Origin: Acuticoccus sp. MNP-M23
Lineage (GTDB): Bacteria > Pseudomonadota > Alphaproteobacteria > Rhizobiales > Amorphaceae
Reading direction: 5' to 3'
Length of the DNA stretch: 64,000 bases
Assembly: GCF_031195445.1 (NCBI RefSeq)
Contig: NZ_CP133480.1
Span: 1,178,001 to 1,242,000, forward strand
The notes beneath the pieces were generated by a model. That model was not told the DNA's origin. It made no database searches and was given only the letters and a program-made list of their open reading frames with translations. Below, one piece after another: positions 62,764 to 64,000 of the stretch. Within the stretch, counting starts at the first letter, position 1. Each line of letters begins with the position of its first letter. The position numbers were made by a program, and so were the translations under genes.

Positions 62764-63900
62764 TCAATCCGGCGCGATGGTCAGGTCCCGCAGCGCAGAT
62801 GCGCCGAGATAGCCGAGCGCGATTTCCATTTCGCGCATGATCATCCGCAGCACCGCTTCGGCGCCAGCCTCGCCGCCTGCCGCAAGCCCATAGAGCGGCA
62901 GCCGTCCAAGCATCACGGCTTCGGCTCCCAGCGCCAGATATTTCAGAACATCCGTGCCGCGGCGCACGCCACTGTCGGCCAGCACATTCATCCGCCCTTC
63001 GGCGGACGCGGCGATGCCGGCAAGGCAGGACGCCGGCGTCGGCGCCACATCGAGATTGCGGCCGCCATGGGCCGAGACAACGATGGCCTCCACGCCGGCG
63101 TCCATGCACCGCCTGGCATCCGCGACGGAGAGGACGCCCTTCAGCACCACCCGGCCCGGCCAGTTTTCGCGGATCCACGCAATGTCCGCAAACGAGAGCG
63201 CCGGTTCGATGCGAACCGCTTCGGCCAGCGCCGGGCGCGTGATCGCGCTGCGAAACGCCGGCGGATAGTGCGCATAGGTCGGCATGCCGCCGGCCAGAAT
63301 GTAACGCGCCAGCACACCGAGCGCCCAGCCCGGATGGCACGCTACGTCGAGCGCGTTGCGCACCGTCGGCCTGACCGGCACGCCGAAGCCGTTGCGTTCG
63401 TTGTATTCGCGGTTGGGCGCCACCTGATTGTCCACCGTCACCACCAGCGTGCGGCACCCGCAGGCGGCAGCCCGCGCCAGAAGCGCGCTTGCGAGGCCGC
63501 GGTCGCGCCACAGGTAGAGCTGGAACCACAGGTCAGCGTCCGGCGCCGCCTCGCGGATCGTCTCGATCGGCGTGATCGATTGTGTGGCAACGCAGAACGG
63601 CACGCCGACCCTCGCGGCGGCACGCGCCAGCCTGGCCTCGCCGTCATAGCAGACGAGGCCGGCCATTGCGGTCGGCGCAATGACCAGAGGTGCCGCAACC
63701 TTGCGGCCGAACAATTGCGTCGCCAACGGCACGATGCCGGGGCCATTCAGAACGCGCGGCTCCAGCGTTATGGCATCGAGCGCGCTTCTGAGGTTGCCGA
63801 GCGCGCGCTCGTCCTCGGTGCCGCGGTCGATGTACTCGAACACGCCGCGTGGCAGCCGCCGCCGCGCCCGCGCGCGAAAGTCGTGCGCGTTGAGGAGCAT
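62764..63900 (-). CDS. FMN-dependent alpha-hydroxy-acid oxidase
   Basis: The 378-residue TIM-barrel flavoprotein belongs to the L-lactate dehydrogenase/glycolate oxidase family. It shows NAHDFRARARRRLPRGVFEYIDRGTEDE at the start, PLVIAPTAMAGL, WFQLYLW, the catalytic VVSAHGGRNLD (His) near residue 268, and VLADSGVRRGTDVLKYLALGA. It would oxidise an L-2-hydroxy acid to the 2-oxo acid. It lies eight bases after a TRAP permease tail, so it is probably a transporter-linked catabolic enzyme, complementing the GlcD-like enzyme of opposite stereochemistry. Confidence 0.93.
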   Translation of the reverse strand: MLLNAHDFRARARRRLPRGVFEYIDRGTEDERALGNLRSALDAITLEPRVLNGPGIVPLATQLFGRKVAAPLVIAPTAMAGLVCYDGEARLARAAARVGVPFCVATQSITPIETIREAAPDADLWFQLYLWRDRGLASALLARAAACGCRTLVVTVDNQVAPNREYNERNGFGVPVRPTVRNALDVACHPGWALGVLARYILAGGMPTYAHYPPAFRSAITRPALAEAVRIEPALSFADIAWIRENWPGRVVLKGVLSVADARRCMDAGVEAIVVSAHGGRNLDVAPTPASCLAGIAASAEGRMNVLADSGVRRGTDVLKYLALGAEAVMLGRLPLYGLAAGGEAGAEAVLRMIMREMEIALGYLGASALRDLTIAPD

Positions 63901-63908
63901 CCCGGCAG

Positions 63909-64000
63909 TCAGAAGCCGAAGACGTCGCGCGGAAGCCAGGTGGTGAGTTTCGGCCACAGCGAGAGCCCCACAAGGACGGCCATCAGTGGCAGCAGCCACG
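63909..64000 (-). CDS. TRAP transporter large permease, C-terminal end (partial)
   Basis: The last 30 codons before the TGA at 63909-63911 read WLLPLMAVLVGLSLWPKLTTWLPRDVFGF, the typical C-terminal helix and tail of DctM-type permeases. The gene continues beyond the right edge. It is followed by the FMN oxidase gene, forming a second TRAP-oxidase pair. Confidence 0.75.
   Translation of the reverse strand, partial: WLLPLMAVLVGLSLWPKLTTWLPRDVFGF

Overview
The window is about 64 kb of high-GC DNA from an alphaproteobacterium, most likely of the order Hyphomicrobiales (Rhizobiales). The evidence is the conserved block tldD / IalB-like / ctaC-ctaD-ctaB-coxF-ctaG-ctaE-SURF1, the presence of BA14K-like, DUF2093 and DUF6460 families, and many ribose-type ABC and TRAP uptake systems. 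I do not assign a genus.

Region 1 (1-18.8 kb) is ordinary core genome. It holds ribF, the aa3-type cytochrome c oxidase operon on the minus strand, a divergent IalB-like membrane protein plus tldD, a class II aldolase with DUF2093, prs, an M24 creatinase-like protein, pgeF, acetoacetyl-CoA synthetase, a BA14K-like protein and a tRNA-Thr(UGU) gene.

Region 2 (about 18.8-42.4 kb) looks like a decaying integrated island. Just 3' of the tRNA-Thr lies the N-terminal stub of a P4-type tyrosine integrase. It is cut by an IS3-family element whose 27-bp imperfect ends and 3-bp flanking repeat are still visible although its transposase genes are broken. An IS630 transposase remnant follows. The cargo includes an FAD oxidoreductase/glycosyltransferase pair, an RTX repeat protein, an HlyD/ABC/FtsX efflux operon with a small cysteine-rich exported protein, a divergent OmpR-type two-component system and a diguanylate cyclase of unusually low GC. 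A second, intact IS3-family element is nested in an older IS3 remnant. Several small secreted proteins and an exported amidohydrolase complete it. Pseudogenes are frequent: a P450 fragment, a whole two-component system in which both sensor and regulator carry stops, a truncated amidohydrolase, and a protein frameshifted in a G-run.

Region 3 (42.4-64 kb) is a catabolic neighbourhood. A ribose-type ABC transporter with a lactonase-like metallo-beta-lactamase protein and a divergent LacI regulator is followed by a DCC/DUF427 pair. Next comes a second ribose-type ABC transporter in one operon with a phosphotriesterase-like lactonase and a PfkB kinase, divergent from a PF07090 GATase-like gene. 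A RES-type toxin/antitoxin pair, an MFS carboxylate/sugar-acid transporter, and an FAD-linked (GlcD-like) oxidase joined to a DctQMP TRAP transporter follow. A minus-strand FMN alpha-hydroxy-acid oxidase then sits downstream of the tail of a second TRAP permease. Together these suggest uptake and oxidation of sugars, sugar acids/lactones and 2-hydroxy acids.
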